DNA of 64,000 nt from Trichomonas vaginalis G3 (GCF_026262505.1 NC_067207.1:10384082-10448081); one strand, 5' to 3'; positions 39,685 through 48,547 are shown, counted from the stretch's first letter. Notes: a model not told the origin generated them from the letters alone. Made by a program: numbers and translations.

Positions 39685-39869
39685 TTGGGTCATTTACACT
39701 CATTGACGAAGAAGTCATGACAAAACATATACGATGAAGTCTTTTTCCTGGACTGTTGTCAAAATGTCATGTTGTCACCATTTTCAAAAAGATGTTAGTT
39801 GACCGAGTGACCGAGGGACCTGGTTCCACCTAAAATATATTTTTGCTGAAAAACATGACCAAATTTCAT

Positions 39870-39988
39870 GAATTTCCTCATATGTTTGCTACCCCGGTTT
39901 TTTTCGGTCTAGAGATTCCGTACGAAAATCGTGAAAAAAACTCATGAAAATCGTAAAAAATTGCGACCCCGACTTTTACAGGGGTCGC
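39870..39988 (+). repeat. Copied fragment of the KilA-N gene at 40816 with altered hairpin, plus second hairpin
   Basis: GAATTTCCTCATATGTTTGC and GAGATTCCGTACGAAAATCG occur both here and inside the gene at 41025-41090, but the hairpin between them differs. Just downstream GCGACCCC (39963-39970) pairs with GGGGTCGC (39981-39988) around a 10-base loop. The stretch has no long reading frame and looks like a dispersed gene piece. Confidence 0.75.
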
Positions 39989-40112
39989 CAAAACTCTATG
40001 AAAATCGTAAAAAAACTCTATGAAATCATATCTTTTATACAAGATAGAAAAAATAAAATTAACGTTAGTTTTTTTAAAATATTTTTTTTTATTTTGTATG
40101 TAAGAACAGGAA

Positions 40113-40727
40113 ATGACAAGCACTGAGTTTGAAACAGTTAAAAAGATAGACAATGAGACCAAGGTGGTTAGAATTGGTGATTTAAACGTAAGATACTCAA
40201 AGAAATACAACAAATATTCTTTGTCAGACATTTTAACACTATCTGAAGGAAAGAAAGCACACGACTGGGTTAAAAATGCTTCAACTCAGAAAATTTTGAC
40301 AAAAAATCCTGAGCTGATGATATCGGTAAGATTCTATGGAACAAGAACATATCTTATAGACAAAAGTCTTATACCAATAGTTTTGTTCTGGATTGACCCA
40401 GTTGTTGGATATAATTTCATAACATATGGTTCATTCGATACGGAACGTTGCAGTGAGGGCTTACTTTACATCGTTCAGAAACCGAAGGACTTCAATACAA
40501 AGAGATATAAGATAGGAAGAACATTTAATATAACTCAAAGATATGACAGTATAGTCAATAGAGTTAAGGTTGCGTTTGTTAACGATATGAGAGCTGCAGA
40601 AACAGAACTACTTGAAAAGTTTGAGAAAATGTATGGTGCTCCCACGAAAGGTAAAGAAACGTTTGAAGTAGATGAGATCGACAAAGCTATAAAATTATTT
40701 GACGAAGTTGCTGAAAAATACATGTAA
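40113..40727 (+). CDS. KilA-N-like protein with T5orf172 / GIY-YIG-type C-terminus
   Basis: 204 residues. The N-terminal half (YSKKYNKYSLSDILTLSEGK to ISVRFYGTRTYLIDKSLIPI) has the helix-strand order of a KilA-N/MSV199-type DNA-binding unit. The C-terminal half begins GLLYIVQKPKDFNTKRYKIG and RTFNITQRY and ends in AETELLEKFEKMYG and KGKETFEV, the pattern of T5orf172 domains in the GIY-YIG superfamily. Such fusions are common in large DNA viruses and are thought to act on DNA. Start after TTTTGTATGTAAGAACAGGA. A hairpin follows the stop directly. Confidence 0.78.
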   Translation: MTSTEFETVKKIDNETKVVRIGDLNVRYSKKYNKYSLSDILTLSEGKKAHDWVKNASTQKILTKNPELMISVRFYGTRTYLIDKSLIPIVLFWIDPVVGYNFITYGSFDTERCSEGLLYIVQKPKDFNTKRYKIGRTFNITQRYDSIVNRVKVAFVNDMRAAETELLEKFEKMYGAPTKGKETFEVDEIDKAIKLFDEVAEKYM

Positions 40728-40770
40728 AGCGTTTATTTTTGGTCTTTTGTGAAAGCCAGAAAATAACGCT
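40728..40770 (+). terminator. Hairpin directly after the T5orf172 gene
   Basis: AGCGTTTATTTTTGG pairs imperfectly with CCAGAAAATAACGCT, with a 13-base loop. It begins at the base after the stop codon and is followed by a T-rich tract, so it may serve as a 3' processing or termination structure. Its role as terminator is inference. Confidence 0.45.
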
Positions 40771-40815
40771 AATTTTATTTTTTTTTATTTTTTTATTTTG
40801 TATGTAAGAACAGAA

Positions 40816-41643
40816 ATGTCAACAACAGAGAACACAACAACTGCTATCGTTCATGAAGATATAAATGAAGAATACGAGTACATACAGTTTAACAAACAGT
40901 TACGTCTCATTCGTTCGGTCAAAGATGACATGTACCAAATGCAAAGTATTTTGAATGCTCTTCGTTCTACAAAGCAAGCATTTCATTGGTTTGAAAACCA
41001 ACAGACAAAAGAACTTTTAGAAGAATTTCCTCATATGTTTGCGACCCTCGGAAAACCGAGGGTCGAGATTCCGTACGAAAATCGTCAAAATTTGCCAAAT
41101 GGTTTGAGAGGCTGGTATGTACATAGACTTCTTGTAAATGCTGTTGCAATGTGGGCTTCGCCTCGCTATGCTTGTTATATTTTCATGATGTTAGATGAAA
41201 TTCATAGACAAGAACGTGAAGAGATGGAAAAGAAACTTCAAGCAAAAGATGAAGTCATTGAAGCAAAAGACAAAAACATACAGAAAAGAATACCACGTTC
41301 GGTACCAAAAGGAAAGGAAAAGAACTATAAGTATATGATTTACACTGAAGAGATGGAAAATGAAGAAGACAGAGATATGGTTATGTTGCATTTAGTCAGA
41401 AGAAACAACAAAAGCTTTTACGACTTAGCTAAGATTTACAAATCTGACAGAAATTGGTTCTATCGCGAAAACTTACCGATTTCAATGACACCAAATGAAG
41501 ATGTTAAACAGATAGTTCAAGATACTTTACCTCAAACACACTATGATATGAAAGGTTGTACAATACTTACATTCAAAGAAGACTTACCGCTACTGAAAGA
41601 AAAGATAACAGAGTATTTTGACAACTTCAAAGAGGAAGAGTAA
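40816..41643 (+). CDS. KilA-N protein with poxvirus-type C-terminal domain and hairpin-encoded insert
   Basis: 275 residues from the ATG at 40816; an upstream ATG at 40798 lies within the shared leader TATGTAAGAACAG and is unlikely. KilA-N core: AFHWFENQQTKELLEEFP (about 50-67) and GWYVHRLLVNAVAMWASPRY (about 96-115), then YIFMMLDEIHRQ. Between the halves, ATLGKPRVEIPYENRQ is encoded by a 10-bp-stem hairpin (41042-41065) and flanks. After a coiled coil, the C-terminus (KYMIYTEEMENEEDRDMVML to FDNFKEEE) resembles the DUF3627-type domain that follows KilA-N in viruses. DNA-binding regulator inferred. Confidence 0.8.
   Translation: MSTTENTTTAIVHEDINEEYEYIQFNKQLRLIRSVKDDMYQMQSILNALRSTKQAFHWFENQQTKELLEEFPHMFATLGKPRVEIPYENRQNLPNGLRGWYVHRLLVNAVAMWASPRYACYIFMMLDEIHRQEREEMEKKLQAKDEVIEAKDKNIQKRIPRSVPKGKEKNYKYMIYTEEMENEEDRDMVMLHLVRRNNKSFYDLAKIYKSDRNWFYRENLPISMTPNEDVKQIVQDTLPQTHYDMKGCTILTFKEDLPLLKEKITEYFDNFKEEE
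41042..41065 (+). repeat. Hairpin inside the KilA-N reading frame
   Basis: CGACCCTCGG, AAAA, CCGAGGGTCG: a perfect 10-bp stem with a tetraloop, at the same place between the two KilA-N halves as the palindrome in the gene at 37483. Confidence 0.85.
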
Positions 41644-41739
41644 ATGAACCATTTATTTTTCAAGCTTGACACCAAAGATGGCTCAGGTAGCTCTATAAGG
41701 TAAATTGTCTTGTCCGAGTCCTTCTGGCATTCCGAGTCC

Positions 41740-42030
41740 TTCCTTCCGACAGGAAAAGTTTTTCCTTCCAACAGGAAAAAAATTTCCTTCCAACAGGAAA
41801 AAATTTTCCTTCCAACAGGAAAAATTTTTCTTTCCGACAGGAAAAATTTTTCCAGTTGTCCGTCCGTAAACCATTCAAATTTTCGAAAATTGAGAACTTT
41901 TTGGCCGACCTTCAGAAAAAGTTTTTCCTTCCAACAGGAAAAGTTTTTCCTTCCGACAGGAAAAATTTTTCTTTCCGACAGGAAAAGTTCTTCCTTCCAA
42001 CAGGAAAAGTTCTTCCTTCCGACAGGACAC
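41740..42030. repeat. Ten copies of a 21-23 bp foldback unit (TTTCC(T)TTCC(G/A)ACAGGAAA)
   Basis: Units of the form TTTTTCCTTCCGACAGGAAAA, each a short imperfect palindrome (TTTTCCT with AGGAAAA), occur five times at about 41740-41850 and five times at about 41925-42030. Between them is a 75-bp stretch matching 62797-62875. Two more units are at 62875-62910 in the same relation to the following gene. The open frames running through them on the minus strand follow from the repeat and are not taken as genes. Confidence 0.85.
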
Positions 42031-42036
42031 AAACGA

Positions 42037-42183
42037 ATGTCCGACGTACCTCTTCCTGAATGTCTTCCAAAGCCAGAAGAACCGACAGCCCCAGCACCAC
42101 AACAGACTAAGACTAAAACACTTACATTTTTCAAGCTTGACTTTTTACAATTTGAACTTTGTTCGCGTAGATGTGAATTCTGA
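42037..42183 (+). pseudogene. 5' relic of the gene found intact at 62920
   Basis: The ATG at 42037 opens a 48-codon frame starting MSDVPLPECLPKPEEP. The gene at 62920 starts MTDVPLPECLPKPAEP, and the upstream DNA is also shared. After about 20 codons the similarity ends, and the frame runs into the 3' end of the opposing ATPase gene. It shows that this part of Maverick 1 came from the other lineage. Confidence 0.75.
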
Positions 42184-43005
42184 AAGAAGTATGAGGGTCT
42201 TGTATGACTTTGTACTTCTCCCATAGTTCATGTCTGTCAAACTTACCTGCCATGGACTCTTTCATAAGTTCCATGAAATCGTCTTCGGACAATCCGGGGA
42301 AAAGTACAATGTCAGTAAGTATTCTCTTTACATCCTTACTTAAACTCTTGGCTGTCTGTACACAAATGACAACAGAGATGTTAAAGTGTCTGAGCTTCTT
42401 AAGAATTCGACACATGTCTTGTTCTCTGTTCTTTAACAAAGGATGAGAAGCAAAGTCATCTAAGATAAGAAGACATCTATGAGGGTAAGTCTTCCAATCG
42501 TAAGATTGCAATTTCTTCGAAATGTATTCTATCTCTTTCTGTTTGTTTCTGAAGTGTTTCTTCTCTAATATTCTCTGCATTTCCTCATTTGGGTCTTTAA
42601 ACTTCGAGTTTATATACTCATTTATAGCATTGTACTTCAAAACTCTTCTTTGGTACTTCTTTATCCAATCTAACAACTCAGAGTCTTTTATAGATACTAA
42701 CTTAGACTTTTTTATAATATCTTTGAACGAATTGACGGTTTGGTCAAATTGACCAGAAGTACTACAAATGACTACTAACTCATAGAATGGGTTCTTCTCA
42801 TCTAGTTCTTGTTGTTGTGCAGCCATTTTAAGATAAGTGAAAGTCTTACCCGACCCAGGTGGTGCGATTAGACCTGTTATACCATTCTGAGCAAATAGGA
42901 ACTTGTCATGTATGGTTTTTATCTGAGCATTTTCTAACTTCCTCTTGTTCTTATTAAAACATTCTCAAATTTCTTGTCAATGTCAGCAAACTTTTTTTCT
43001 AACAT
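42131..43005 (-). pseudogene. FtsK/HerA-type DNA packaging ATPase, one frameshift
   Basis: From the ATG at 43005 the frame (MLEKKFADIDKKFEN) runs into a stop; a one-base shift near 42955 gives an open frame to 42131, together about 290 residues. Walker A is GLIAPPGSGKTFTYLKMAA, 11 codons before the first ATG of the intact part. Walker B is RCLLILDDFAS (about residue 175), followed by SVVICVQTAKSLSKDVKRIL, the sensor-like strand of A32/HerA enzymes. This enzyme pumps the genome into Polinton and related capsids. The gene sits divergent to 43042 with a 36-bp gap containing TTTTTATC. A single indel separates it from an intact gene. Confidence 0.82.
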
Positions 43006-43041
43006 ATTTTTAGAAAAATTAAAATTTTTATCTTTTAGGAA

Positions 43042-43437
43042 ATGTCTAGCGATTTCGCTATCTATATTCGAGACAAGCTTTTCGACAGCAAAACATCTGT
43101 CGACCATAAAATCTTACATAGTGTAAACAAGAAAGGTGAATTTGTTCTAAAGTTCTGTTTCTGGGAATATGACAAGAACCATAAAACCTTAAGCAGAGAA
43201 GTCTTAAAATTTGTCAATGACAGACTTGTTGACAGAGATGACGCCTCTTGGAGAGATGAAGTCCAACAAAACTTCTTAGAATGCAAAGAAGACACATGCG
43301 CTGTTCTTGAAAATGAAATAGAAAACAGAATAGAAGAGCTATTAAATGACAAAGCACTTTTACAAAAATATGGTTCTGAGAAGTTTGACATAACTCCACC
43401 AGAAAGAAGAAGAGAGAAAAGAAAGAAAAGAAAGTAG
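43042..43437 (+). CDS. Charged protein of unknown function
   Basis: 131 residues. A folded-looking N-terminal part (FAIYIRDKLFDSKTSVDHKI to REVLKFVNDRLVDRDDASW) is followed by a helical, strongly charged C-terminus (ERRREKRKKRK). In the alternate frame, beginning near the same Lys-rich run, the sequence continues EEEKKEPEPEKKKFDM to TAA at 43485-43487. An indel there may have clipped the tail. Start after TTTTTATCTTTTAGGAA. It lies between the ATPase and the helicase cluster. No family recognised. Confidence 0.62.
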   Translation: MSSDFAIYIRDKLFDSKTSVDHKILHSVNKKGEFVLKFCFWEYDKNHKTLSREVLKFVNDRLVDRDDASWRDEVQQNFLECKEDTCAVLENEIENRIEELLNDKALLQKYGSEKFDITPPERRREKRKKRK

Positions 43438-43503
43438 AAGAAGAGAAGAAAGAACCAGAGCCAGAGAAAAAGAAATTTGACATGTAAAAATAAAATTTTA
43501 TTT

Positions 43504-43923
43504 TTAGAACATTTCTGGGTCAATGTCAATGTTCTCTTCCTCTTTAGGAGCAAACACTGGCTTAGACTCTAAAATCTTTTTACCCAATTTACCTTGAACT
43601 TCAACTATCTTAGACTCATAATATTCATAGTCGTCTGCTTTCTTTGGTTCATAAGGTATAACAAGTTTGTATGCTTTGCCTTCTTTAAGGTTTGAAAACC
43701 TTCTGTCAAAACTTTCTTTGACTGTTAACAAACCTTCTATGTCTAAGTCTTCAAATTTCGCACCATTTTTAGTCACAATAGCAAACTTAACTGGTTCGAT
43801 GTTCCAAACTTTGTCAAATGAAGACTTTTCAAAATGGTAGAAGTAAACATTCAAATATGTGAATGGGTCTAGTTCTTCTTTAAGTCCTGACATGTACTTG
43901 TTTACTGAGATGAATTTCGTCAT
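43504..43923 (-). CDS. Unknown Maverick protein, 139 residues
   Basis: Begins MTKFISVNKYMSGLKEELDP; beta-rich middle (FYHFEKSSFDKVWNIEPVKF, KLVIPYEPKKADDYEYYESK) and acidic end (KEEENIDIDPEMF). It lies directly downstream of the helicase with 37 bp between, and the start is preceded by TTTTTTTTATCCGATAGAAAAG. The size and beta content would suit a single-strand-binding or replication accessory protein, but no motif supports this. Confidence 0.62.
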   Translation of the reverse strand: MTKFISVNKYMSGLKEELDPFTYLNVYFYHFEKSSFDKVWNIEPVKFAIVTKNGAKFEDLDIEGLLTVKESFDRRFSNLKEGKAYKLVIPYEPKKADDYEYYESKIVEVQGKLGKKILESKPVFAPKEEENIDIDPEMF

Positions 43924-43960
43924 CTTTTCTATCGGATAAAAAAAATATTTTTTTTAAAAT

Positions 43961-45191
43961 TTACTCAGAAAAATTTTTCTTTGTATATACACCATTCTGA
44001 ACGTCTAAAAGACTTTTGACATTTGCCAAGAATGTTCGTTTAGACGCTGTCATATAACCATACTCTTGACAATACTGTTTATACGAATCGTACAATGACC
44101 TTTCATCTAAACACTCAAAGTCAGTTTCATCTATGAACAGTTCATATACACTCTTGTTTGCTTCTAACAATGTTTGTCTCTCTTCGGTATGTGGAATTTG
44201 TCTTGGATTGAACTTTGAAATATCTAATGTCATGAAATATGAGAACAAGTGGTTGTAAAAGTCAGATGTCAAAGTTTCTGCTAAGTCGTCAAAATATTCT
44301 GTATCTTGCATATGAGACTGACGTTCTGACAACTACATATCTTCTGTCAGAACTTTCTAACTTCATCGGAACGGCGTTGTTTGAAACCATGATGAAATTT
44401 GCAACATTTTCACAAACTCTTTGGTCTTATATTTTCTTTCAACAACTCCAACTTTGTCTGTTATAAGACTCTTCAAAGCATCCGAGTTCAAAACTTTTGT
44501 TGTATCTATACTTTGAAGTTCGTTACATACTATAAGTTTCATATTCTCTATTGAAGAGTTAAATTTACCGCAGATGTTTTCTAAGTTTGTCATATTCGGG
44601 TTCGAATAGCCCTCTAACAGTTTGCATAAGATATCTGTAAAGAAAGTGTTCTTACCTGTTCCTTGTTTTCCAATTATATGAGAGCAGTTTCATTTTTAGC
44701 ACTTGGATGTTGTAAGATGTTTGCAAAACAACATAAGATATACTCATAGACTCTTTCGTTTCCATTGCATATAATTTCTTTGACATGGTCTAACCAAGCT
44801 TCTATAACATTTTCTTTCCATTCTACTTGTTCATATTTATATCCAGTGAAGATAGAATAGAAGTTTGGAGATGGTGTATAGAACTTTATACCACGAACTG
44901 AAAAATCTTCAAGTTTGACAATAAGATATCCCAAGCATCTAACATCTTCATACCAACTTGTACGACTTTTATTTTCTTAAGTTTCTGTCTACATTCTTGT
45001 TCTGAAACTATTGTCGCTCTTGGTTTGTTAAAGACTACATCCCATTCTTTCATAACATAACATTCTGGGGCAGAGTCGACATAAATGACTAAACGTTTCA
45101 AATTCTCGACTGCTTTGTTATAGTCTCTAAATGGACACATATTTCTGAAGGCTTGGAAGTCATAAAAATCTGAAACGTCTATTCTGTACAT
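43961..45191 (-). pseudogene. D5-type SF3 helicase, several frameshifts
   Basis: Overlapping minus-strand frames (45191-44886, 44934-44674, 44593-44363, 44332-43961) read in order as one helicase of about 410 residues. Walker A GKQGTGKNTFFTDILCKLLE lies in the shift zone near 44640-44690. Walker B is KLIVCNELQSI, followed by LKSLITDKVGVVERKY, the SF3 motif C region. The C-terminal domain has YDSYKQYCQEYGYMTASKRT, as in D5-like and plasmid primases. There is no primase domain: the N-terminus MYRIDVSDFYDFQAFRNM starts only about 90 residues before the helicase linker. It would unwind DNA for the element's polymerase. Confidence 0.8.
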
Positions 45192-45220
45192 TTTTATAAA
45201 AATAAAAAAAAATATTTTTT

Positions 45221-46026
45221 TTATTCTTGACTTTGTTGTTGCATTTGTTCCATTTGTTGCATTTGTTGTTCTTGAGCTATTTGTTGTTGAAGTTGTTCTT
45301 GTAATACAATACTTTCACCAGTCGCATCTTCCAATTCGAAACTTTCTGCCGTCATTGACAAATACATAGGACATAAAAGTTTTACAGGAACAAAGTTTGC
45401 GTCAACTAAGGTTAAGTTTATGTTTGCTAAAGTGTTTGAGTTTACTAAAGCTGAAAACTCTGCATTCGAATGAACAATAGGCAAACCAGCAGAGAAAGTG
45501 TTGTTTATACGCATGAGTATCTTTTGGTCATAGTAGTTTCTGTCGACATTCGAATAGCACTTTGAACCTAAGTTTGAAACAATATATAAAATAGGTGTAC
45601 TTAAAGTCAATGGAACAGATAGACCTTGTATGACACCTTTTCCTGTTATAGGAAACTGTTGGTAGTAAAAACCAGATATAAGTTTTGTATTATAGCTCAT
45701 ATCGTTTATACTAAACTCAGTCGGACATCCAAACATAATGAAACCTGCTCTAGTTGCAGCACATGTTACATCCGTCCTTAAAGTATTAAATAAGTCAACA
45801 AAACCTGTTGGTGGTATATCTGAGTAAGTATCTTCAAAGGAGTATTTTTTACCATTCACAACAATAAAACTTCTGGTGTCAAAAGAGCAAAACAGGCTTT
45901 AGTCGTCATCGTGTTTAAGGTCAGTTTACAATATCGTCCTTGAGGACTTTGTAAGTTTGTTGTTATAGAATTATATGACTCAGGGTTTTTAGTCGTAATA
46001 GTATAAACCACTATGTCTTCTGCCAT
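45221..46026 (-). pseudogene. Penton-like minor capsid protein, one frameshift
   Basis: The ATG at 46026 starts MAEDIVVYTITTKNPESYNS; after a shift near 45890 the frame continues DTRSFIVVNGKKYSFED to the stop at 45221, about 268 residues. It is strongly beta-rich, and the stretch ILMRINNTFSAGLPIVHSNA with TLVDANFVPVKLLCPMYLSM is what I expect of Polinton single-jelly-roll minor capsid proteins. The C-terminus is a Gln/Met-rich tail. It would form the pentameric vertices. The order minor capsid, small gene, major capsid on one strand supports the call. Confidence 0.7.
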
Positions 46027-46030
46027 TTAC

Positions 46031-46612
46031 TTAGCAAGTAAATTTTAATGAAATGTTGTGGTCGTCAAATATTTTTATAACGTCTGGGAAACTATATTTT
46101 AAGTTCAACGTTTCACCTCCTTTCATAACGTATATCTTGTCAATGACATTATATGAAACACCACAGCAAGCAATGTCGGGTTCTATTTCTTTGATGTTTA
46201 TATCGTCTGCCTCTGTCAAAAGTTTCAATAGTTCTTTCAAAACTTCATGAGGTGCGATGACATATGAGTTCACTTTTACAGGGTTGTGCTCAACCAAGTT
46301 TAACATTAGACCTAAAGCTTGACAAATCTTCTCCTGAGTTTTAAGTTTGTCTTTAAGTTGCTTGTAGTCATTTCGAATATCTGCAACAGAACTTAAGTCT
46401 CTGCTAACTTCAGGATATGTTGGTTGTTCTTTTACAGGAACTATTGTTATACCATCTTCGTCTTCGTATGGTTTCCCCACTTCAACATCTCTTTCTTTGA
46501 CATTGACAACAACACTTTGACTGTTTGTTTGAGTTGGTGAATTTAACTTCACATCTGCCACCGCCATTAAACCTTTTGAAACACTTACGCTTCTATTTTT
46601 CGGAAATGACAT
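46031..46612 (-). CDS. Unknown protein between minor and major capsid genes
   Basis: 193 residues from the ATG at 46612 (MSFPKNRSVSVSKGLMAVAD); a frame extending upstream is rejected because the divergent gene starts 19 bp away. N-terminus disordered, a coiled-coil segment (DIRNDYKQLKDKLKTQEKIC, about 90-110), and a C-terminal alpha/beta part (DIACCGVSYNVIDKIYVMKG). It ends 4 bp before the minor capsid start, so the genes are probably expressed together. Function unknown. Confidence 0.68.
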   Translation of the reverse strand: MSFPKNRSVSVSKGLMAVADVKLNSPTQTNSQSVVVNVKERDVEVGKPYEDEDGITIVPVKEQPTYPEVSRDLSSVADIRNDYKQLKDKLKTQEKICQALGLMLNLVEHNPVKVNSYVIAPHEVLKELLKLLTEADDINIKEIEPDIACCGVSYNVIDKIYVMKGGETLNLKYSFPDVIKIFDDHNISLKFTC

Positions 46613-46630
46613 TTTACTTAGAATAAAAAG
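46613..46630. promoter_or_regulatory. 18-bp bidirectional promoter gap
   Basis: TTTACTTAGAATAAAAAG is all that separates two divergent start codons. Aligned with 29852-29869 it gives the consensus TTTTAnnTAGAATAAAA, at the same length. Confidence 0.65.
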
Positions 46631-46918
46631 ATGGACGTATTTGAGTATCTCTTCGAATTGAAGCAAAACAGAGTTTACACACACAAACAATACAAGTTCA
46701 TTGATAGAATAGTTCTTTACACAAACAATGGAAAATGTTATAGAATAGCAGTCTTTGCTGAACCTAAATATTTTCATAAAGCAAAGAAAGTTGGTATAAC
46801 TGAAATGGTGAAAGTTCTTGACGTTGACAAAAATATAACAACAAAACTGACCGATATTTCTAAAGGTAAGTTTATAATACAATACTATGTCAAAAACTGG
46901 CGTACTGTCAATATTTGA
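46631..46918 (+). CDS. Small unknown protein, 95 residues
   Basis: MDVFEYLFELKQNRVYTHKQ at the start, then alternating strands (IDRIVLYTNNGKCYRIAVFA, KFIIQYYVKNWRTVNI). Basic and without low complexity. It sits alone on the plus strand among minus-strand capsid genes and shares a symmetrical promoter with the gene at 46612. No function suggested. Confidence 0.6.
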   Translation: MDVFEYLFELKQNRVYTHKQYKFIDRIVLYTNNGKCYRIAVFAEPKYFHKAKKVGITEMVKVLDVDKNITTKLTDISKGKFIIQYYVKNWRTVNI

Positions 46919-46944
46919 CGGAGAGAAGTCAGTTCAAGAACAAC

Positions 46945-48547
46945 TTACTGACCTGCTGCCAAAATCTGCTCGATGGAAGCTGTCGTTATACCAATCTGAG
47001 GAGCCCCAGCAGGTTTCATCGAACGAATTTTCAAAAGAGCATCTTCCGTGAAAAGTGCTATTGGTTTTGTAAACTTCTTTGCTTTCAATTCATCTGGACC
47101 GTCTCTGTCACCAGTATATTGTATTTGAACTGTACCAACAGTTGAAATACCACCCATAAAGTCTTCTGAGTCAGCAAATGGAATGCCAAGCCAAAAGTTT
47201 GAACGGTCTCTATTTGTATATTGAGTTTTTTGAGCTCCTGCATGAGTCCATACTTTCACATATGGCATAATAGAACTTTGTATTTCAGGGTTAATGGTTG
47301 TTGTGAAGTTGTTGTTAAAGTTCATAGCATCTAATGTCAAGTTGTATGACCTCATATCTTCAACTGTAGAATATTCTTCTCTTGGATAATATTTGCCATC
47401 TATGTTTATATGATATTTAATACCAGGGTTGTAGAAACAAGAATAGTCATTTATAGTTCGTCTGAACAGTACAAACATAGTATCTGCATGTTTCATTGCA
47501 GTTGTTAAGGCAATATCTGTTCTTGCACCTGGTTCAGCACTTTGGTTTCCAACTTCACCTGCAAAGTCTTTGACAGATATTTGGTGTATAGGGAACATAA
47601 GTGGAACTGCAATATATTTGGCAGCTAAAGCATTTGAAATATCTGGGTCCAACATATAGACTGCAAGTCTGCTTTCTATTCTCTTGCATTCAAACTTTTC
47701 GCATGTGAACTTAACTGGGTCCCAAGCAGTTCCAGCAGCATTGAATAATAGTTTACTTCAGTGTTGAGGTTTGAGAAACCAAAGTTTAAGTCAACTTTGT
47801 CTTTGCAAAAGTCACAGAACTTGGCTCCACCAGTTCCAGCTACAGTAAGAGTGAATGGGTCTTGTGGTGCAATGACTAAGTTATTTTTGCTTGGAGTAAG
47901 TTCGATTAGAAATTTTTCCTGCCCAGTTTGGCAAGTATCTTAAAAACCTGAAGTGAGGAAAGATGACAAAGGAACTCTAAGTTTCAATTTTACTTTAGTG
48001 ACAGCATTTCCATCTGAACCAGAAAGGTTAACATAAACTCCTGGAACGTTAGGGTCAAGTCTTCTTATTTTCTCAATAGTTGCATACTGGTCTGTTTGTT
48101 CTCTAGCTTGTGGTTGTACTGAGTTTCTTAAAGCGAACCATTCATAGTTTGCCCATGTTACTGTTTGAACTAAGTCAGAGTTAGAATATATCTTAATAAT
48201 CCCATGAAAACTTCTGGAGCATATTGGTATCCGACATAGAAAATTCCATTGCAACCTTTCTTGTCAGACAACTTGGCAGAAGGTTTTATTTCAATGTCTT
48301 GTTCCACGTATAAGAAAGAGTTGTCAATAGAAATAATATGAAACCTGTCGCAAGCAATATCTACTGTTGTTGAAGAACCTTCTCCAAACTCACCTACGTT
48401 TCCATAAGAAACAGCAGTTGTATATTCGTAAGTTCCAGGAACTATTTCTGACCTTCTAATGGCATTGTCGCATTCGTTATACCATTCGGAAACATTTCCA
48501 TTCATGGCATCCAAAACTGTTGGCGTTATATTCTGAGCGGCGTACAT
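46945..48547 (-). pseudogene. Major capsid protein (double jelly-roll, hexon-like), frameshifted
   Basis: Frames 48547-48170, 48254-47940 and 47655-46945, with a broken stretch between the last two, give about 530 residues. The first begins MYAAQNITPTVLDAMNGNVS after TTTTTACCCATATGAA. Beta-rich stretches such as DRFHIISIDNSFLYVEQDIE, RVPLSSFLTSGF and SIMPYVKVWTHAG, the length and the position among minor capsid and ATPase genes fit Polinton major capsid proteins of the double-jelly-roll lineage. There is no catalytic motif. At least three single-base shifts would abolish expression if real. Confidence 0.72.

Larger units (their letters stand above)
37061..39842. mobile_element. Outer inverted-repeat composite carrying a KilA-N gene and a nested cassette
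   Basis: The left end AAATATATTTTAGGTG (37061-37076) is repeated exactly, inverted, at 39827-39842. Further matches lie inward in the same order: GACAACATGACATTT (37151-37165 with 39762-39776) and a 27-bp exact match (37186-37212 with 39715-39741). The arms are thus about 140-170 bp, imperfect. Between them are a KilA-N gene (37483), palindromic repeats and the inner cassette 38442-39566, whose ends start with the same 16 bases. No transposase is present. I know of no described element of this structure. Confidence 0.7.

Noticed and set aside
41683..42224. Open frames with FPVGRKNFSCRKEK-type repeats on the minus strand, and their plus-strand counterparts.
   Set aside because: They arise from the tandem foldback units; the frames differ between arrays and run into the ATPase gene.
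46613..46882. Upstream extension of the minus-strand gene starting at 46612.
   Set aside because: It would overlap the divergent gene completely; the promoter-like 18-bp gap and the good ATG at 46612 decide.
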